From Lewinellaceae bacterium (lineage in GTDB: Bacteria > Bacteroidota > Bacteroidia > Chitinophagales > Saprospiraceae), in the NCBI GenBank assembly GCA_016713985.1, contig JADJOD010000031.1, positions 1 to 64,000 on the forward strand: 64,000 nucleotides of DNA, written 5' to 3'. Every line of letters begins with the position of its first letter. The stretch's first letter is position 1. A program made the translations under genes and the position numbers. Of the stretch, positions 27,810-37,755 are shown in pieces. The notes below the pieces were generated by a model that was not told the DNA's origin, ran no database searches, and saw only the letters and a program-made list of their open reading frames with translations.

Positions 27810-28343
27810 TTACCTTGCTGCATAGGCCACCACCCGGTGTTCGGGGCGTGGTTTGTGCCGGTACCTGACCTTCACCACGTCGATCGATTGTGCATCGTCG
27901 GTGTGCAGGTTGTCTCCCAGCAGGAAACGATAAACGCCTGATTTGGTAAACACCCGTTTGTTCTCGAGGACACCGTCGGTGTAAGGGTCCGCTTTAAAGG
28001 AAGTGGTCTGAATAAGCAATTCGTCGACCGTGGCGAATTGTTCGCTGGTGACAAACGGTTTCAGTTGGCCGCTGCTTTGTCCGGCGGGAAAAACGACATA
28101 GAAAAAATGTCCGTCCGGATCGATCACACCGAGATAAGCGGCGTGGGGGGAGGCAAAATACAGGTGAAAAGATTCTCCCTTGTACAACTTGTCGGTATCC
28201 GACCACATACGTGGCGCCCCGGCGGCAGAAGGCAGATCGGAGGACGCAGATCGGAGCGATGGGTTGGTGTTGGGAACATTGTTCAGGCTCAATGCTCCGG
28301 AAAAGAGCAGGCCTGCGGCGGGGATGACGAGGATTAACTTCAT
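27810..28343 (-). CDS. Exported hypothetical protein (possibly DUF4384-like)
   Basis: 178 residues from the ATG at 28343 (MKLILVIPAAGLLFSGALSL, a signal-like start). The body has a YKGESFHLYFASPHAAYLGVIDPDGHFFYVVFP stretch (split here by composition into two strands) that resembles domains reporting vital envelope state, such as DUF4384, but I am not certain. It is convergent with tolC, with only 15 bp between stops. No metal or catalytic motif is seen. The 288 bp on its upstream side contain no other gene. Confidence 0.6.
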   Translation of the reverse strand: MKLILVIPAAGLLFSGALSLNNVPNTNPSLRSASSDLPSAAGAPRMWSDTDKLYKGESFHLYFASPHAAYLGVIDPDGHFFYVVFPAGQSSGQLKPFVTSEQFATVDELLIQTTSFKADPYTDGVLENKRVFTKSGVYRFLLGDNLHTDDAQSIDVVKVRYRHKPRPEHRVVAYAAR

Positions 28344-28631
28344 TAAATAATCAATTTGGAAATGAAAAAATCGGCTTGCGGGTATCGGGGAACTGGCATG
28401 GCGCGGGTTTTCCAGATTAGTTAAAAATATCATGCCAAATTTTCTAACGGGCAAATGTGTTTTCCATTGTTCGGACCGGCCGGAAAAAAACAGGCAGTTT
28501 CCCGAAATTCATCCGCCTTTTTGCGCATTTTATCCAACTATTTTCCCAACCCCACCCCGCACTGATAACCTTGCACCCATAAACCCGATTGTTTTTTTTA
28601 AGTATTTGAACTACAAAAGCATCCAATCAAA

Positions 28632-30114
28632 ATGGCAGCATCTTCGCCCAAACGGAAAAAAACATTTCTCTTTATCCTGATCGGATTATTGGTCCTGCTC
28701 GTGGCAGCAGTGGCCATCAAAGCAAGGCAAAAACCCAAAGGAGAAGAAGTAACCACCGAAAAGTCCAGCGCCGCACCATTCGTGAAACCGTCAGCGCCAG
28801 TGGCAAAATATTCCCGAAACGGAAGTCAAAATCAGTTCCGACGTATCCGGGGAAATCGTGGAACTCTATGTAAAAGAGGGGGATTCCGTTACCGTGGGGC
28901 AGGTTTTGGCCAAAATAAAACCCGACGAATACCAAAGCGCGGTGGAGCAGGGCCAGGCGGCTTTAAATACCGCCCGGGCTCAAAGAGAGATTTCTTCCTC
29001 CTCCGCCCAAAGCAGTTCCGCCCAGATCGACCAGTTCAAAGCCGACGTGCAACGCGCAAAAGCCCAACTGGAAGCGGCCCGGAACACGCATAAACGCAAC
29101 GAGAACCTGTACAAAGACGGCGTTATTTCCACCGCAGAATTTGAAACCTCGCTCAGCAACCTCCGCATCGCCGAAAGTGGTATGACCTCCGCAGACGTCG
29201 CTTTAAAATCGGCGGAAAACGGCCTTAACAGCGCAAAAGAGAACGTGCGGGTGGCGGAATTCGGCATCAACAGCGCCGGCGCCCGGCTCAAGGAACTGCG
29301 CACCAGCCTTCAAAAAACCGTGATCACCGCCCCGGTGAGCGGGATCGTAAGCGCCCTGAACGTCGAAAAGGGCGAACGGGTGGTCGGCACACTCCAGATG
29401 GCCGGTACGGAAATGATGCGCATCGCCAACCTCAGTTCGATGGAAGTGCAAGTGGATGTGAGCGAAAACGATATTCTCAAGGTCAGCGTCAACGACGAAG
29501 CCGATGTGGAAGTGGATGCTTACCTGGGTCGAAAATTCAAAGGCAGGGTGACGGAGATCGCCAACAGCGCCAGCAACCTCAGCGCCTCGTCGGTTGCACT
29601 CAACACCGACCAGGTGACCAACTTCGTGGTGAAAATCCGCGTTGACCCGGCTTCTTATGCCGACATGGTGAAAAATAACATGCAATATCCCTTCCGGCCG
29701 GGTATGTCTGCCGCTGTGGATATTTACACCCAGTCTGCCGACAGCACCCTGAGCGTCCCGATTATTGCCGTGACGGCCAAGGAAGAAAAAGAGGAAACCA
29801 AAAAAGGCGTGAAGAGAGATGACAAAGAAGAAAAAGCTAAGGCAAAAGAGGTCAGCAAAAAAGACGATGACCTGATCAAGGAGATCGTATTTGTGGTGGT
29901 GGGAGATACCGTAGCCGTTCGGGAAGTAAAAACCGGCATTCAGGACAACGATCATATCCAGATCCTTTCGGGGCTGGAAGCCGATGAAACCGTCGTAACG
30001 GGCCCCTATTCAGCCATCGCCCGCAAACTGAAAAGTGGCAGCCGGATCACCGTTCAGGACAAAAAGGAAGGTGATAAAGCGAAAAAAAGCGGCGTTAGTA
30101 TTGAAGTCAATTAA
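28632..30114 (+). CDS. Periplasmic adaptor subunit of an efflux system (HlyD/MacA-like), two frameshifts
   Basis: About 494 residues after repair. The N-terminal membrane anchor is TFLFILIGLLVLLVAAVAI. The lipoyl half EVKISSDVSGEIVELYVKEG and its partner KTVITAPVSGIVSALNVEKG flank a long coiled coil, and beta-barrel and membrane-proximal domains follow. Single-base losses near 28772 and 28817 break the early frame, and the three pieces fit without gaps. Near the C-terminus is an unusual Lys/Glu-rich insert (about 29785-29880). It would link the TolC channel to an inner membrane pump. The expected MacB-type permease does not follow. Confidence 0.87.
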
Positions 30115-30159
30115 TCGCCGCCATACCACAAACGCAGCGTACCTTCATCCGCCTTTTTT

Positions 30160-30648
30160 ATGATGGAAGATCAATCTGTGCCTGCAGATACGAGTAAATT
30201 GCCGTCCAACGGCCATCCGAAAGTTTCGGTTTTGTCGTCGAATGCCACCTTGTTCTGGCGAATTTTTGTACCGGTTTTCGGGACGGTCTTTTTCACCGGC
30301 CTGGTGCTGGTTTTCTGGTTGACGGACGAAGAAGAATTGTACCTGCCATCTTCCATCTGGTGGTATCGCGCCGCTTTTTTATCGATCTGGATACTCTGGG
30401 TGTTGTTTATCCGGCGCACCTTGTGGCGTTTGAAACGGGTAGACATCGACGACACCCACCTGTATGTCACTAATTATTGGTCTACAGTGCGTTATCCCTG
30501 GCAGGATGTGGAGGGCATAAGTGAAACCAAACGGCTGGGGCGCAGGATCGTGCACTTTCACCTGAAAGCGCCCGGGCGATTCGGTCAGGTGATCTCCTTC
30601 CTGCCCGGCTCTTCTTTTGATTCCTGGAAAAAGGAAAGAACGTCGTAA
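30160..30648 (+). CDS. Membrane protein with bacterial PH-like domain, probably frameshifted
   Basis: 162 residues with two hydrophobic helices (IFVPVFGTVFFTGLVLVFWL and AAFLSIWILWVLFI). A PH-like beta domain follows (VDIDDTHLYVTNYWSTVRYPWQDVEGI). The frame stops early. One base out of frame near 30630, a continuation reading NVVNISKRLKTLAGLKG looks coding. The real protein is therefore perhaps 20-40 residues longer and would approach the end of convergent purA. Function is unknown. Confidence 0.6.
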   Translation: MMEDQSVPADTSKLPSNGHPKVSVLSSNATLFWRIFVPVFGTVFFTGLVLVFWLTDEEELYLPSSIWWYRAAFLSIWILWVLFIRRTLWRLKRVDIDDTHLYVTNYWSTVRYPWQDVEGISETKRLGRRIVHFHLKAPGRFGQVISFLPGSSFDSWKKERTS

Positions 30649-30654
30649 ATATTA

Positions 30655-30727
30655 GCAAGCGTCTGAAAACCCTTGCCGGACTGAAAGGCGCATCTTTTGT
30701 CCGCCCGGAGTTTTCAGACGGTTGCTT
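30655..30727. repeat. Inverted repeat between convergent genes
   Basis: AGCAAGCGTCTGAAAAC and its near-perfect reverse complement (16 of 17 pairs) are separated by about 38 bp at the purA 3' end. It could form a stem between convergent transcripts. There is no clear T run, so termination is uncertain. Confidence 0.55.
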
Positions 30728-32001
30728 ACAGGTCGCGTACGATCAGTTTTTCCCGTTCCGGCCCGGTGGAAATCATAAGAAAGGGGATTCCGAGGTAATT
30801 TTCAAGATCGAGCAGAAAGGCCCGCGCTTCTTCGGGCAATTCGTCAAACGTTTTTGCGTGCTCTAAGCTGGAGTTCCAGCCTTTGTAGTGTTTCAACACC
30901 GGCTCCACGGGCACATGGCACAGATCGAAGGGAAGATTGGCGTGTTCGCCGCCGCCATAGCGGTACCGGGTGGCGGCGCTGATTTCGGAGAAGATGTTCA
31001 ACACGTCGATTTTGGTCATACACAGTTCCGTGACGCCGTTCAGCAAAATAGTATAGCGCAACTGAGGCAGATCAATCCACCCGCAGCGGCGCGGCCGGCC
31101 CGTCGTGGAACCGAATTCCTGACCTTCTTTCCGGAGTTTTTCCCCCGTTTCGTTGTCCTGTTCAGTTGGGAAAGGCCCCCCGCCTACCCGGGTACAATAC
31201 GCTTTGGTGATCCCGATCACCCGGCCTACGTTGCGGGGCCACACCAAGACCCGTACAAACGCCTGCAGTAATGGTACTGGAAGAGGTTACAAACGGGTAG
31301 GTGCCAAAATCGATGTCGAGCATGGAGCCCTGCGCACCTTCCGCCAGTATTTTTTTCCCTGAAGAGAGGGCTTCATTGATATAATATTCGCCGTCGACAA
31401 AAGGCAGTTCGCGCAGGTTTTCCAAACTTTCGAACCACGCTTTTTCCTCTCCGGCCAGGTCAAACGGCACTTCGGGATATATTTTCAGCAGTTCCATGTG
31501 TTTGTTTTTCAGCGCTTCGTACTGCTCCCGGAAGGACGAATGTTCCACATCGCCGACACGCAGGCCGTTGCGCCCCGTTTTGTCCATGTAGGTCGGGCCG
31601 ATCCCCTTCAGCGTGGATCCGATTTTTAATTTGCCTTTATGGGCTTCACTTGCGGCGTCGAGCCAGCGGTGGGTCGGCAGGATCAGGTGCGCTTTTCGGG
31701 CCACGAGCAACCGGTGTTTAAATTGCACCTTGCTCTCTTCCAGCAATCGCAATTCCCGTTGAAAAACGACGGGGTCGAGCACCACGCCGTTGCCGATCAG
31801 GTTGATAATATTTTCCCGGAAAATGCCGGAGGGCACCGTGTGGAGCACGTGTTTGTTGCCGCCGAATTTGAGGGTGTGTCCGGCATTCGGGCCGCCCTGA
31901 AAACGGGCTACGATGTCGTAATCGCTGGCTAAAAAATCAACAATTTTGCCTTTCCCTTCATCGCCCCACTGGAGGCCGAGTATAACGTCTATTTGTTGCA
32001 T
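30726..32001 (-). CDS. purA: Adenylosuccinate synthase, one frameshift
   Basis: GTP-dependent ligase for AMP synthesis, about 425 residues. The P-loop-like GLQWGDEGKGKIVDFLA at the start, FQGGPNAGHTLKF, KGIGPTYMDKTGRNGLRVGD, and in the C-terminal half GSTTGRPRRCGWIDLPQLRY, with the C-terminus ARAFLLDLENYLGIPF, are all present. The frame slips once near 31236 between GVCTGLGVAP and RNVGRVIGI. Because purA is usually essential, this slip is very likely a sequence error and helps interpret the others. Confidence 0.93.
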
Positions 32002-32165
32002 TTCGAATGGTTAAAGCCTGGTTAACGGTAAAATGGCGGTTAAAATGTATTCGAAAAAAAGAAATTCCGGCTCCAGCATACCGGAAACCGGAGATAAAAA
32101 ATTGAAAAGCGCGGCAAAATTAGGAAAAGAAAAAGCGGCGCGAAGGTTTTATTTACCTTTGCCGC

Positions 32166-33071
32166 ATGATTCGGCTCGTATTTATGGGATTGTTGTTTCT
32201 GAACTTCGTCAGCTTCGCTGGCGGGCAAAGCAGCGCGAACCCGTTTGAGTTGAAACACCGGCTGCCCAAAACGGCTGCCGCCCTGCCGGGAAAGGAAGCA
32301 ACCTCTTCCGCCAATCCCTTTGATGTGGCGTCCCACCGCCCGCCCGGCGCGGCGGCTACCTTAGTCGAAAACGCCACCCAACCCTTCCGGCCTTCCAGTT
32401 GGCTGCCCCGTTACGGCGATAGTTTGTCCGATTTGGCTTTATTCGGCATACTGGCGGTAATTTTTACCCTGATGACTTTGTCCGTCGCCGCCAACCGGAA
32501 ATCGGTGGGCAAAGCCTGGCGCGCTTTTTTGAACGACAACGGCCTGACGGTAGCGCAGCGGGAAGCGGCGGGTTTTGTCGGGATCACGCCTTACCTGTTG
32601 TTGTACGGGAGTTTTTTGCTCAATGCCGGGATGTTTATGTTCCTCATTGTGCGGATTTTTAAACGGGAGACCTTTAACAACCTGCCGTTTTTTTTCATCT
32701 GCATGGCGGCAGCGGCGATCATTTTTTTGTCCAAACACCTGATGCTCAACATGGCGGGATGGTTGTTCCCGGTAGCGAAAGAGGTGCGCCGTTATAATTT
32801 CCTCGTGATCATTTTTAACTGCGTTTTGGGGTTGTTTTTGATGCCCTTCAACTTTATGCTGGCTTTTGCGACGGGTGAATACAAGGAGTTTTTGTTGTTC
32901 TGGACGCTGGGGCTGATCGTTATTTTTTACCTCTACCGCAGTTTTCGATCGAGCCGGATCAGCACTAAATTTTTGGCAGACAACCAATTTCACTTTTTGT
33001 TGTACCTTTGTGCCGTCGAAATCGCGCCGGTCATTCTGGTAATAAAACTTGCGATGATTCAGGCAAATTAA
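32166..33071 (+). CDS. DUF4271 family membrane protein
   Basis: 301 residues with a signal-like start (MIRLVFMGLLFLNFVSFAGG), a low-complexity linker, then about six or seven hydrophobic segments typical of DUF4271. This family is found next to hemD in Bacteroidota, as here. A TACCTTTG box lies at 32154-32161, only 4 bp before the ATG, so the transcript may be nearly leaderless if that box is used. The role is unknown; a link to heme or envelope biology is only by neighbourhood. Confidence 0.85.
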   Translation: MIRLVFMGLLFLNFVSFAGGQSSANPFELKHRLPKTAAALPGKEATSSANPFDVASHRPPGAAATLVENATQPFRPSSWLPRYGDSLSDLALFGILAVIFTLMTLSVAANRKSVGKAWRAFLNDNGLTVAQREAAGFVGITPYLLLYGSFLLNAGMFMFLIVRIFKRETFNNLPFFFICMAAAAIIFLSKHLMLNMAGWLFPVAKEVRRYNFLVIIFNCVLGLFLMPFNFMLAFATGEYKEFLLFWTLGLIVIFYLYRSFRSSRISTKFLADNQFHFLLYLCAVEIAPVILVIKLAMIQAN

Positions 33072-33166
33072 ATGACCGGGATTTGAAACTGGAAAAACCT
33101 GAAATTTCTATTTTCCGATTCCATCATACTTCTTCCAAACAAATTTCACAAAACAACACACCGAGA

Positions 33167-33949
33167 ATGTCTGCAACCGCCGCACCTGCTCAGGAAGAGA
33201 CCTTCAAGAAAGTTCACAACATTCTTATTTCACAACCCAAACCCGCCCAACTCAGCGCTTACAATGAGTTAGAGAAGCGCTTTGGCGTTCGAATTGATTT
33301 TGTGCCGTTTGTGACCGTTGAAGGGCTTACCGAAAAGGAGTACAGAAAAAACCGCGTTTATCCGAACGACTACACGGCCATCGTTTTTACCAGCAAAAAT
33401 GCTGTCGATCATTTTTTCCGGCTTTGCGGCGAACTCCGCATCAAAATGTCGGAAGATATGAAGTATTTCTGCGCAACGGAGACGATCGCCAACTACCTGC
33501 AGAAGTTTATCATGTTCCGCAAACGCAAGGTATTTAACGGCACGAAGTCCATTACGGACCTCAAGTCGTACATTTTGCGCAACAAGGAAGAAAAGTTCTT
33601 TCTGCCTTGCAGCGACCAGGGCAACCCGGAGGTCATGCTATTTTTTAAAGACCTGAAAGTGCCGATCCAGGACGCCATCATGTATCGCACCGCGAACACA
33701 GATTTGAGCGACCTGAAAGACATCAAGTACGACATCATCGCGTTCTTTTCGGCGCTGGAGATCAAATCCATGTTCGAGCAGTTTCCCGATTTTAAACAGG
33801 AAGACCGCCGGATTTGCGTCTTTGGAAAAGCAGCGCTCAAAGCCGTAAGTGAACGGGGTATGACGGTCAATATCCAGGCCGGCACACCCGAAGCGCCGTC
33901 CATTGCGGTGGCGTTGGAGAATTACCTGAAAGTGTCGAATCAGCATTAA
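33167..33949 (+). CDS. hemD: Uroporphyrinogen-III synthase
   Basis: 260 residues from ATG 33167 (MSATAAPAQEETFKKVHNILISQPKP). An upstream in-frame start overlapping DUF4271 is less likely. The two-domain HemD pattern is visible: IVFTSKNAVDHFFRL for the first domain, FLPCSDQGNPEVMLFFKDL for the hinge and YDIIAFFSALEIKSMFEQFP for the second domain. It closes and inverts ring D in tetrapyrrole synthesis, two steps after HemB, whose gene is at 60887. A strong terminator follows. Confidence 0.9.
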   Translation: MSATAAPAQEETFKKVHNILISQPKPAQLSAYNELEKRFGVRIDFVPFVTVEGLTEKEYRKNRVYPNDYTAIVFTSKNAVDHFFRLCGELRIKMSEDMKYFCATETIANYLQKFIMFRKRKVFNGTKSITDLKSYILRNKEEKFFLPCSDQGNPEVMLFFKDLKVPIQDAIMYRTANTDLSDLKDIKYDIIAFFSALEIKSMFEQFPDFKQEDRRICVFGKAALKAVSERGMTVNIQAGTPEAPSIAVALENYLKVSNQH

Positions 33950-33971
33950 AAATGTTTAATTAACAGATACC

Positions 33972-34012
33972 CGGCGGGGCGACTTTTGCTAAAAGTCGCC
34001 CCGCCGTTTTTT
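33972..34012 (+). terminator. Strong rho-independent terminator after hemD
   Basis: An almost perfect GC-rich stem (CGGCGGGGCGACTTTT with its complement, 33972-34006) is followed by T6 at 34007-34012. It separates the hem gene from the conflict operon. Confidence 0.95.
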
Positions 34013-34038
34013 GCAGGTACGCTTTTTGCCGTTCGTAA

Positions 34039-34069
34039 TTTGTTCATAAGGAATGCGTTCCTATCTTTG
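34039..34069 (+). promoter_or_regulatory. Bacteroidota promoter of the SIR2/TIR-nSTAND1 operon
   Basis: TTTG at 34039-34042 and TATCTTTG at 34062-34069 are separated by 19 bp, matching the TTTG/TAnnTTTG consensus. The expected start site is 25-30 bp before the ATG at 34102. No operator palindrome is visible. Confidence 0.8.
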
Positions 34070-34101
34070 TTAATCCATTCGGCCCCGGGATACAAGCGAA
34101 T

Positions 34102-35457
34102 ATGCCTACTGATACGAGTGCCCAACCCGTTGGCGTGAGCGAACTCACTGATACCATTTACCAAAACATTGCGCGCAACATCAGCGAAGGCTCCTGTGTG
34201 CTGTTTCTCGGCCCGGCAGCCATCACCGCCCGGCAGCCGGACGGCTCGTATCGCCCGCTGAACGAACTGTGCGCCAACCAATTGGCGAAAGGATTGGGGT
34301 TGAGCCGGGAAGAAGAGGATTCCCTGACACAGGTGACCAGCACACTTCGCATCCGCGCACAACGCTCCGATACCATGATTATATCGGACGTGCAGGATTT
34401 TTACACCAAAGCGGAACACAACGCGGAGTTGAATCCCCTGCTCGAACAATTGGCCGACCTGCCCTTTAAAATCATTGTTAATACCACGCCCGACGATTTT
34501 TTTGCACGTTTTTATGCCACGGCCGTGCGTGATTACCGGTTTGATTTTTACAATTTCCGGAAACCGGGCGCCGACCCCATGTTTTCTTTCGGCGACGACG
34601 CTCCACCGCTGATTTACAACCTGTTCGGTTTTTATAAAAAATCGGAATCGCTGGTGCTCACCTACAACGACCAACTGGCCTATGTGAACAAAATCACCGG
34701 CGTGCAACACGAACGGCTGCCCGACAGCTTGCTCGCGGCTTTTGCCGTGCCGCGATTCTATCTCTTCCTCGGTTTCGATTTTGAAGACTGGAGCCTGCGT
34801 GTATTGCTCGACGCTTTGTTTAAAAACGCCCGCAACAGTATACAGCCGTTTGCATACCCTTTAAAAGGCAAACGGGAAACCGGCCCTTATGCAAAAATTT
34901 TTTTCCAGGGCGAATTCCGCATGGAATTTCCCAATGTGGACATGGAAAGTTTTGTCGGCAAACTGCTGGAGCACTTCAAACAACTCGAAGGCCAGGCGTC
35001 GAGCGACAACGGCTCCATATTGGCCGATGTGCTGGTGCTGCACAACGAGGCGAAAGACGACGACGGCTGTACGGCGCTGCTAAAACACCTGAAACCCCTG
35101 AAAATCCGCACCCTGACCCTGAAAGACGCCGTCGGCCAGGGCGACGTGCAGCAGTGGATCAAAACGAATCTCGACCGATGCCAGGTAGTGCTGCCGCTGG
35201 TCAGCGCCGACTTTTTCGACAACGAAAACCCGGCATTGCCCTTGCTCGACGAACTGGTGGCGCGCAACAACCCCCGCAACCGTTTTCTCGTCATGCCGGT
35301 GTTGTGGAAAAATTGCGCCATCGACGCCTCGCCGCTGGGTAAACTGCGCACCACCCGCCCCCTCAACAGGATCGCGATTTCCGGCAGCGGGCAGGATGAC
35401 AAGTATTTCGCAGAGATCGCCGACACCTTGAAAAAATACATCGAGAACCTGCCATGA
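34102..35457 (+). CDS. SIR2-like and TIR-like two-domain protein (conflict system component)
   Basis: 451 residues. The N-terminal half (about 30-300) follows the SIR2-like NAD-binding layout: GSCVLFLGPAA (30-40), IVNTTPDDFF (125-134, compare TTNYD), YNLFGFYKKSESLVLTYND (172-190) and LFLGFDFEDWSLRVLL (211-226). In canonical enzymes the third motif is LHG with the catalytic His; here it is LFG. The C-terminal part (about 306-451) resembles a TIR-like fold: ADVLVLHNEA, GDVQQWIKTNLDRCQVVLPLVSADFF, then FLVMPVLWKN. TIR and SIR2 domains in defence systems often consume NAD. The stop overlaps the next start (ATGA), so the pair is coupled. Domain names rest on motif resemblance. Confidence 0.72.
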   Translation: MPTDTSAQPVGVSELTDTIYQNIARNISEGSCVLFLGPAAITARQPDGSYRPLNELCANQLAKGLGLSREEEDSLTQVTSTLRIRAQRSDTMIISDVQDFYTKAEHNAELNPLLEQLADLPFKIIVNTTPDDFFARFYATAVRDYRFDFYNFRKPGADPMFSFGDDAPPLIYNLFGFYKKSESLVLTYNDQLAYVNKITGVQHERLPDSLLAAFAVPRFYLFLGFDFEDWSLRVLLDALFKNARNSIQPFAYPLKGKRETGPYAKIFFQGEFRMEFPNVDMESFVGKLLEHFKQLEGQASSDNGSILADVLVLHNEAKDDDGCTALLKHLKPLKIRTLTLKDAVGQGDVQQWIKTNLDRCQVVLPLVSADFFDNENPALPLLDELVARNNPRNRFLVMPVLWKNCAIDASPLGKLRTTRPLNRIAISGSGQDDKYFAEIADTLKKYIENLP

Positions 35458-37648
35458 CGCCTTACGCCTCCAATCTCCCGCGTCGGTATCCGGGTCTCAA
35501 ACCTTTCGATCGCACGCAAAGCGCCGTGTTTTACGGTCGCCGGGACGATGCCGTGCGCCTCACCAACCTTATCGTACAGCAGCGCCTCGTGGTTCTTTTT
35601 GCCAAATCGGGCATTGGCAAAACGTCCATTTTGCAGGCCGGAGTGGCGCCCAGCTTAGAGCAACAAAACTTTGCGCCGGTTTTTATCCGGCTCGATAAAA
35701 CGGACGCTTCTCTGACGGAATCGCTCGCCGAAGTGCTCGATAAATACCCCTCAAGAAACGGACGCGACAACACCGGGGAACGCCCCGGCGAGCCCCAGAC
35801 CCTGTGGGAGCACATGAAACGCCTCGAATTCGACCTCGACGGCATGCCGGCAATGCCCGTGCTGGTGCTGGATCAATTTGAAGAAGTGTTTACCCTGGGC
35901 CATTCCGACCTGAGCCGCCGTCGTTTTCTGACGGAACTGGCCGACCTGGCCAACGAATCCATGCCCGATGCCATCCGTACCGGGCTTCTGAATCGTTTTC
36001 AGGGCGGCGACGCGGGTTTGACCACCGAAATCATGCACTGGTGGGAAAAACAACCGGAACTGCGCATCGTCATCTCCATTCGCTCCGATTTTTTGCACCT
36101 GCTCGACGAGATCAGCCCGCTGATCCCCGGCATTTTGCGCAACCGGTACCAACTGCAACCGCTCAACCGGAAACAGGCGGAGGAAGCCATTGCTTTGCCC
36201 GCAAGCGCAGTCGACGGGCCTTTTGCCAGTCCGCCGTTTCGTTTTCAACCCGGCGCAATGGACCAGATCATCAATTTCCTGGCGGGAAAAGAAAAGGAAG
36301 GTGTGCAACAAGTGGTCGATGATGTGTCCTTCCTCAAAAAAAAGGATGAAATCGAGTCGTTCAACCTGCAGATACTTTGCCAATACGTCGAAGAAAAAAT
36401 CATTGCAGAAGCCAAAACGGAAGGATTTGAAGTAACCCCCGGCTTTTATGGCGGACAAAGCGGGCTGGAGCACGAGATCCGCGATTTTTATCAAAAACAA
36501 CTTCAAACCCTTCCGGAAGCCTTCGCCCGGAAAACCGGCCAACAACTCACTGACCGGCAGGAAACGATCGAAACGGTGAAGCGGCTCATCGAAGAAAGCC
36601 TCGTAACACCCAATGACCGGCGCTGTAGTATGGTTGACGACTACCTGATCGCCAGTTACCCCGGCATCAACCAGGCTTTCTTGATGTTTTGGTCGACAGC
36701 CGCCTCCTGCGCAAAGAAAACCGCCTGGAAGATTTTTACTACGAAATCAGCCACGACACCCTGCTTCCCGCCGTGATCGAGTCGCGCAACAAACGCCGGA
36801 ACGAAGAAAAAGTGACGCGGGAAAAAGTGGAATACGAAGCAAAACTTGCCGAAGAAGCCCAACTCCGCCAGGAAGTGGAAGCGCAACTGAGCACCGCGCG
36901 AAAACAACGCCGGCTGGCTCGTATGGTGGCCGCCACTTCGTTTATTTCTCTGCTGGTCAGCCTCGGGTTCGGCATCTGGTTTGTGCGCGACTACATCAGC
37001 GCTTCCCGCGACCAGTTGAATATTTCCCAAAAAAGCGTTTTTTCCGAGTTGTACGGCGCAGCAATTCCAGGCTACGAAGAGTTAAAACAACACCCGCGCC
37101 GCTGTTGGGTGCTCAGCCATACCAAACCGGCGGTAAAGGTGGACGACGAACTTGAAATTGCAAAACACTTCCAATCGCTCTACCAGACGGTGGATTCCAG
37201 CCTCCTGAAAGGAGATGCGTTCTTTTTCCGCGACAATTATGCGCGGGCGCTGCACTTCTATTATGAAGCAATTGAACAACAAAACGACTATAAAAAACGG
37301 AATACACAACTGTCCGCCGTTTTGGAAAACGGAGCCACAGACTGGCGGGTCGATACCGCCCGGATACAGGCAAAATTCCACGCGTTCGATTATCGTATCG
37401 AAAACGCGCGCAAAGCGCTCATCAAGGAATTTAAAATCCGGCAACGGGATTTTGAAGCGTTTAACGAAGCAAAAGTATGGGGGCAGGCCATGCGCAACCT
37501 CGAACGTATGCAACAATTGTTGCCGGAACAAAAGCCGGACCAGGCCATTTTGAAACACGAACTGAACCTGGATGAAGAGCCCGCCGATTATGTACGCCGG
37601 GAAATGGAAAAATGCACCCGTGAATTGAAAAAAATCCGGCCTTATTAA
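35454..37648 (+). CDS. nSTAND1-type NTPase with coiled coil, membrane anchor and TPR-like C-terminus (one frameshift)
   Basis: About 731 residues. The start RRYPGLKPFDRTQSAVFYGRR is the typical nSTAND1 entry. Walker A is KSGIGKTSIL (51-60), Walker B VLVLDQFEEVF (136-146), and sensor segment RIVISIRSDF (194-203). The winged-helix end EISHDTLLPAV follows a one-base slip near 36682. A charged coiled coil then leads to a membrane helix (VAATSFISLLVSLGFGIWFV). The C-terminus has a TPR-like helical part (LLKGDAFFFRDNYARALHFYY). STAND proteins sense a trigger and oligomerise to activate a linked effector, here plausibly the SIR2/TIR protein. Membrane anchoring suggests sensing at the envelope. An antiphage role is inferred. 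Confidence 0.78.
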
Positions 37649-37721
37649 GCGCCTGTCCGGTTTCTTTTGCCCCGAGAAATATAGTTTGGTTTTGGACCAC
37701 CTTTTTTCCCTTTTCAAAAAC

Positions 37722-37729
37722 TATCTTTG
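37722..37729 (+). promoter_or_regulatory. Putative -7 box of serA
   Basis: TATCTTTG lies 26 bp before the serA ATG and matches TAnnTTTG. The nearest TTTG is 27 bp upstream, longer than usual, so the -33 element is weak. Confidence 0.5.
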
Positions 37730-37755
37730 CCGCATCAAAAACAGCAAAGCGCATC

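Noticed and set aside
26349..30114. Complete MacAB-TolC operon
   Set aside because: No ABC or RND inner membrane pump follows the adaptor; the next gene is a small PH-like membrane protein.
36660..36700. Programmed frameshift in the STAND gene
   Set aside because: No slippery heptamer with a following pseudoknot is evident, and the same kind of slip occurs in many ordinary genes of the window.
34102..37648. A named antiphage system such as Thoeris or Avs
   Set aside because: Thoeris pairs a separate TIR protein with a SIR2 protein, and Avs proteins are single large STAND proteins. The domain order and gene split here differ, so no name is assigned.
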